Source: Membranipora membranacea
Taxonomy: Eukaryota > Bryozoa > Gymnolaemata > Cheilostomatida > Membraniporidae
Assembly (NCBI GenBank): GCA_914767715.1
Contig: OU612066.1
Coordinates: forward strand, 35,130,283-35,194,282
Length of the DNA stretch: 64,000 nt
Direction: 5' to 3'
The first letter of the stretch is position 1. Each line of letters starts with the position of its first letter. The notes beneath the pieces are model-generated. The model was not told the origin of the DNA and ran no database searches. It saw nothing but the letters and a program-made list of their open reading frames with translations. Positions 59,625-64,000 of the stretch are shown here, piece after piece. Position numbers and translations under genes: made by a program.

Positions 59625-62600
59625 ATGTATTCTGTTTTAGACTATTTCAATACTGGTGAAGCTATAATGGGGCTCCTGACTCCAAGGAAAGCTGTTAAAG
59701 TAACGGTCCTGCTGGGCTTCTGTGGATTTCTACTTGTCAATTTTCAGTTTTTCACATTTGGACGAGGTGGGCCACTCGCCAACCCGACTTCACAGATACC
59801 AGATGTTCGGATAGAGACTTTACCATCAAGAAAACCTGAGGCTAACTTAAAACAACCTATCATCAATTCATCAAATCATGTGCAGCAGCCAGTGGAAGCT
59901 GTACCAGACAATGCTCATCCGTCCACACAATCACCAAAAAACAACACGTCCTCCCTGAAAAATAAAGAAGACTCCTCAGGCGGCGAAGAGAGACGTGATA
60001 AGGAATTCAATGAATCTCTCAAATTCATCATCAAAGATATAAACGAAAAGGAGACAATCCATAATATAGATAAGTTTCCTCCGAATGCTAATAAAAACTT
60101 GACATATGATCATGTGTGGGCCGTACAGGTACATAATAGGGACCATTACTTGACATACCTTGTCAGTAGTCTGAGGACTGTCAGGGATATAAACTCATCT
60201 CTACTCATCGTCAGCCACGACTTCTACTCTAAGGAGGTGTTTGATATCGTCGCATCTATCGACTTTATGCCTGTGAGTATCAATACTTATGATGTTATTT
60301 GGTCCTATAAACGACACTGTCATGATTTTGACTTGAAGCTAAAGACAGTTGTGTAAGATTTACATGTTGAGGCTCGGTCTCACTTTGGAAGTATAATGAC
60401 TGTCATGAGCAACCTACAAAGAATGTCATTACATGAGTGATTGGGATGGAGAAGAGAAGAGACCTCCTACTTTTTGACCTGTATGAAGTCTTGAGTTAGT
60501 GTACTTGTGGTAAAACTGGTTTTCAACCTCACAAGAATTTCAGCTGCTGGGCCTCACAAACTTTGAATTGTGTTATCTGGAATCTATTTGATGTATTCAA
60601 TGCACACATTAATACAATTAGCTACTTATATTTGTTAGCGATAGGTTAATAAGCAGGGCTATTACATAACACAGAGTCTATCTAACTTATTGTCTGTGTA
60701 TAATCACAGGTGTAATAAATATAGGTAACCATACAGAGATGTATCCAGTCTGCCCATAGGCTAGCTAGACTGGTGGACTGTCATGTGCTGATCATGAACA
60801 AAATAACGAATAGGGCCTTCACTAGTTTCTATTCATAACTAAACCAGAAACTGACAGATTATGCAAATCTATAGTTTACTTTCTTGTATAGAAATCCATG
60901 TCCATGATAAGCTCTGAAAAGTACAATATCAATGTTTGCCAAAGGAAATATGAGATGAGGAGCAATGATGGAACTATGCTTAGTTCTCACTTGGTGTTGG
61001 TGTTGTGAAGCTTATCATCAGGATTGTCTATAGCTATCAGACACACTACTGTGGCCCCAAAAAATATGTGCATCGATCGTTGATACAGATGGAGGTCAGG
61101 CTTCCTCATAATGAACTATGCACAAGGATTGATCTGAATTCTCTTAAAAATAATATGTGTTTTTGAAAATTTATTGCACTGCATTGAGAGGGGGACCATG
61201 GAGATTTGGCTACAGATAAGTTATATATCTCTTTGATACATCCATAATGATAATTCTATTTTATTTAACAGGTGATACAGATATTTTATCCTAAAGCTAT
61301 GCAGCTATATAAGAGCGAATACCCAGGGCCGGACCCCAAAGATTGTCCCAGAGATATAAAAAAGCCAGAGTAAGTTTTCCTCACTCTGTTGGCAGCAGAT
61401 TGTTTTACCATTGTCATCGCCGGCAGTTTTCTTCTATCGGTGCAAATTCATCGAAACGACTCTGGAGTGTCAATAGCAGAAACAGATATTTCTCATTATA
61501 TCCCCCCCCCCCTTCCCCATCATCTCATGCAGGAAGTGGGAATTGGAGAATATATTATGCACGGGGCGCCTGATACCTGGTATTAATATGAGCTATTAGT
61601 AGGCCTATAGACAGCTGAGACAATGGTGGTCATTCTGAACTTGTCTGATAGGTATTTGGTTTTTCAAAAGAAAATCGTTAGTAAGTCCAACTTGAGAATA
61701 GTTGTGAAGGTTTGTTGACATAGCCTTGTAGGGTGATAGATAACACAAGGCACACATATCTGCGATCTGATATCAAAGTGATAATAGTCAGTCTGTCCCA
61801 TGTGGTCAGTACTCACTCAGGGGATGTATTCTGATGATCTAATTCCCTTGTTATAGTATGAACTCAGGCACACTTTGAATTATCACTTAGACCATTTATA
61901 ACAGTCTGCCCTAATACCGAATGAGGTTGACATCCTTACTGTGTTTCTTTGATTGAGTCCAAGTATGGCTAAATTTGGGAGGGAGGGAGACAGAAGTATG
62001 AGGCATTGACTGTCATCAACACATGTGACTAACTCTTCCACAGCCGCTACCTCAAGCAATCTGAATTTATAATACAAGCTTCATTACACTGTTGATCACT
62101 ATTACTAAGCTCAGGTTAGGATCTGAGGAGCTCCCTTATTTAACTTGAGCAGTCCAAACTCAGACGATTCCCGCTCAGGACAAGCTAACTCATCTCTTGT
62201 GAGCACCTGCCACATCCTTGTCAGCCACTTCTTAAGCTAATAAAGAAAAAAACTGAATCAGTGAAAGTGTTATAAATTTTGTAAGTCTTGTTGATTAGCC
62301 CTGTGCTATTCCTGTGAGGCGCCTTGTTGAAGGAACATGATGCTGTTATGTTAAGACTCGATTAATAAACAATCCTTCCCTGAGCACTATGACTTCAGGT
62401 CATTGCCCAGTTTTTACAAGACACAGCTGTATGTTATTTTTCCCTACAGAGCTTTGAAGCGGGGATGTTTAAACGCTGAATGGCCTGATAAGTATGGACA
62501 CTACAGAGAAGCTCCGTACGCTCAAACAAAGCTTCACTGGTTCTGGAAGGTAAGCTCATCATGGTCTAAACCTACCCCACCACAAGAATCTCCATAAGGA

Positions 62601-64000
62601 AAACCACAGCATAAGATATGAATACTCAGCAAAATTATCTAGCTAGAGATGTTATAAATCAAATCCAATCTTAAAATCAAAATAACCAAGGTATTCAAAG
62701 CTCAGCAGTAAATCAGAATAAGTAACAGCTTATTTTTTGGTATGATATTCCGACTCTCTAGGCTCAATATTCCTATTGTTCAAAGATAACCTTTAACAAT
62801 TTTACATGACCAGATGTTTCTGGATATTGACCAAGTCATGGCTTAAATCTGCTGTGGTTGAGGCAATGAACTGTCATATAGTTTGGTGGAAGCCAGTTTC
62901 TGACTCCCAATATACTTGCAATACGAGACACCACCACTAAATCTCAATTATATGACACCATGGCAAACTTGTCCACAAATATTCTCCCAGCCAAATGCAT
63001 CACTTGCCATCACATTGACATCACTGACACAGCATTTCCACAAAATAATCTTATAAATTAATATATATTAATCTATAATATACATTTATATATATATATA
63101 TATATATATCAATTATATTTTGTGATGAGGTTGTAGAGATAAGCAAAACCTGATTAAACTGATTACTCAAAATTTGAGTATTGAGATATCCATAACCACA
63201 CTCAGGGTGCTTTCGGGAGTGTGATGATAACACTACATTATATGCATGATAGAATCTGTCACATCACCTCATCATTTCACATCTATCACTGCCAGGTTTT
63301 GCCGAACATTATAACCACAGACCTCCACCAACTTTAATCCAATTGCCTGAATTCCACTGGTCACGGCGCAGTGGCGTGACCAGTTGAAGGGAGCAACTTG
63401 GTCAACCACAGACCATATAATCGAAATGTTACATTAATCAACTTCTACATCATTGATTCAAGAAAATTATGTATCACCGAAATGTAATATATTTAATTCT
63501 AGTGATGGTTTTTTATTTCTCAGAAAAAAAATCTTTAGATAACCTAGGTTTGTTGAACTCCTATGCATCACATGGGAAATCTCCCGATGCATCACATGGG
63601 GAAATCTCCTGATGCATCACATGGGGAAATCTCCTCATGCATGCCAAAAGAACCCTAAATAATTCATTCTTATTTCAGTTGAATCGGATATTTGATGGAC
63701 TGAAAATAATGAAGAACTTTTCTGGGTATGTGACGCTGATAGAAGAAGACCACTATATGACACCAGACGCCTTATATACACTCCGTCTTATGATAGATAA
63801 TAAAGAAAAGTGAGTATCACAGAATTACAGCTTTAATTATATTTTATAACTGAAGGGTTTGCAGATATTCATCAGGCCTGTAGAGTGGTTCGCAGAATTT
63901 CCAAATGACAAATTATTTAGGAGTTTTTCCTTCCTTATAGCGGTGGAATTGTGAAGGTATATGCTATGCCTGTGAGCATAACCAGCTCGACTCGCTGCTG
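59625..64000 (+). CDS. MGAT2: MGAT2-like alpha-1,6-mannosyl-glycoprotein 2-beta-N-acetylglucosaminyltransferase, 5' part
   Basis: MGAT2 (GnT-II) adds GlcNAc from UDP-GlcNAc to the alpha-1,6 mannose of N-glycans in the medial Golgi, committing them to complex type. Exons: 59625-60272, 61272-61369, 62450-62549, 63679-63809, then a tentative start at 63941; junctions are GT-AG and in phase. There is a short cytosolic end, a type II signal anchor (VTVLLGFCGFLLVNFQFF), a Ser/Asn/Lys-rich stem and then the catalytic domain: HVWAVQVHNRDHYLTYLVSS, LLIVSHDFYSKEVFDIV, EYPGPDPKDCPRD, YGHYREAPYAQTKLHWFWK and LIEEDHYMTPDAL, whose EED is the metal-binding motif. A second ATG at 59667 (A at -3, G at +4) gives MGLLTPRKAV and is in the better context, so it may be the true start. 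The gene runs off the window. Confidence 0.9.
63356..63384. repeat. Small perfect hairpin in an MGAT2 intron
   Basis: ACTGGTCACG and CGTGACCAGT pair perfectly around a 9-base loop (GCGCAGTGG). Probably incidental or a relic. Confidence 0.45.
63563..63642. repeat. 27-bp tandem repeat, three copies, in an MGAT2 intron
   Basis: ATGCATCACATGGGGAAATC plus TCCTG, in direct order three times, nearly identical. It sits 36 bases before the acceptor of the exon at 63679. Confidence 0.85.

Overview
The window is nuclear DNA from an intron-rich invertebrate animal. Genes are split by GT-AG introns of about 0.1-2 kb, the DNA is AT-rich, and the proteins are metazoan in type: a transmembrane mucin-like protein with NIDO, AMOP, VWD, EGF and SEA domains, a Golgi MGAT2 glycosyltransferase, a mitochondrial-type RNA pseudouridine synthase and an F-box protein. 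Nothing vertebrate-specific or bacterial was seen. An early-branching animal such as a sponge or cnidarian is plausible, but the sequence alone does not settle it.

Layout. About 0.6-5.1 kb, minus strand: a nine-exon RPUSD4-like pseudouridine synthase with an unusually long acidic N-terminal extension. About 6.0-6.9 kb, minus: a 5'-truncated non-LTR retrotransposon reverse transcriptase. About 7-21 kb: no confident host gene. This part is crowded with inverted-repeat mini-elements (8592-9090, 10793-10912, 11657-11780, 12555-13122, 16163-16234), a degenerate AAACCCC minisatellite, a roughly 150-bp satellite and a retroelement remnant. 21.5-45.8 kb, plus: one very large gene. I assembled 36 exons by hand and every splice junction keeps phase (6612 coding bases, about 2203 residues). 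The order is signal peptide, VWD-C8-TIL, EGF, GCC2/GCC3, NIDO, AMOP, second VWD, Ig/cadherin-like segment, many EGF domains, SEA, EGF, one transmembrane helix and a basic/serine-rich tail. 48.75-50.4 kb, plus: an intronless F-box protein. 50.55-54.4 kb: a hAT-like DNA transposon relic with an 8-bp target-site duplication, terminal inverted repeats and a 1.6-kb internal tandem duplication that carries a tRNA-like sequence. 56.7-57.1 kb: a second copy of a dispersed repeat also found at 13.7/15.3 kb. 57.5 kb: a long GGGA microsatellite. 59.6 kb to the window end, plus: the 5' part of an MGAT2-type N-acetylglucosaminyltransferase split by several introns.

The host genes do not form an operon or an obvious pathway. 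Two could meet in the secretory route: MGAT2 processes N-glycans in the Golgi, and the large surface protein has many N-x-S/T sites. The most notable items are the composite architecture of the large surface protein, a minisatellite in its intron 7 that repeats the 5' splice donor nine times at an in-frame 24-bp spacing (27 bp for the first interval), and several mobile elements with clean target-site duplications.
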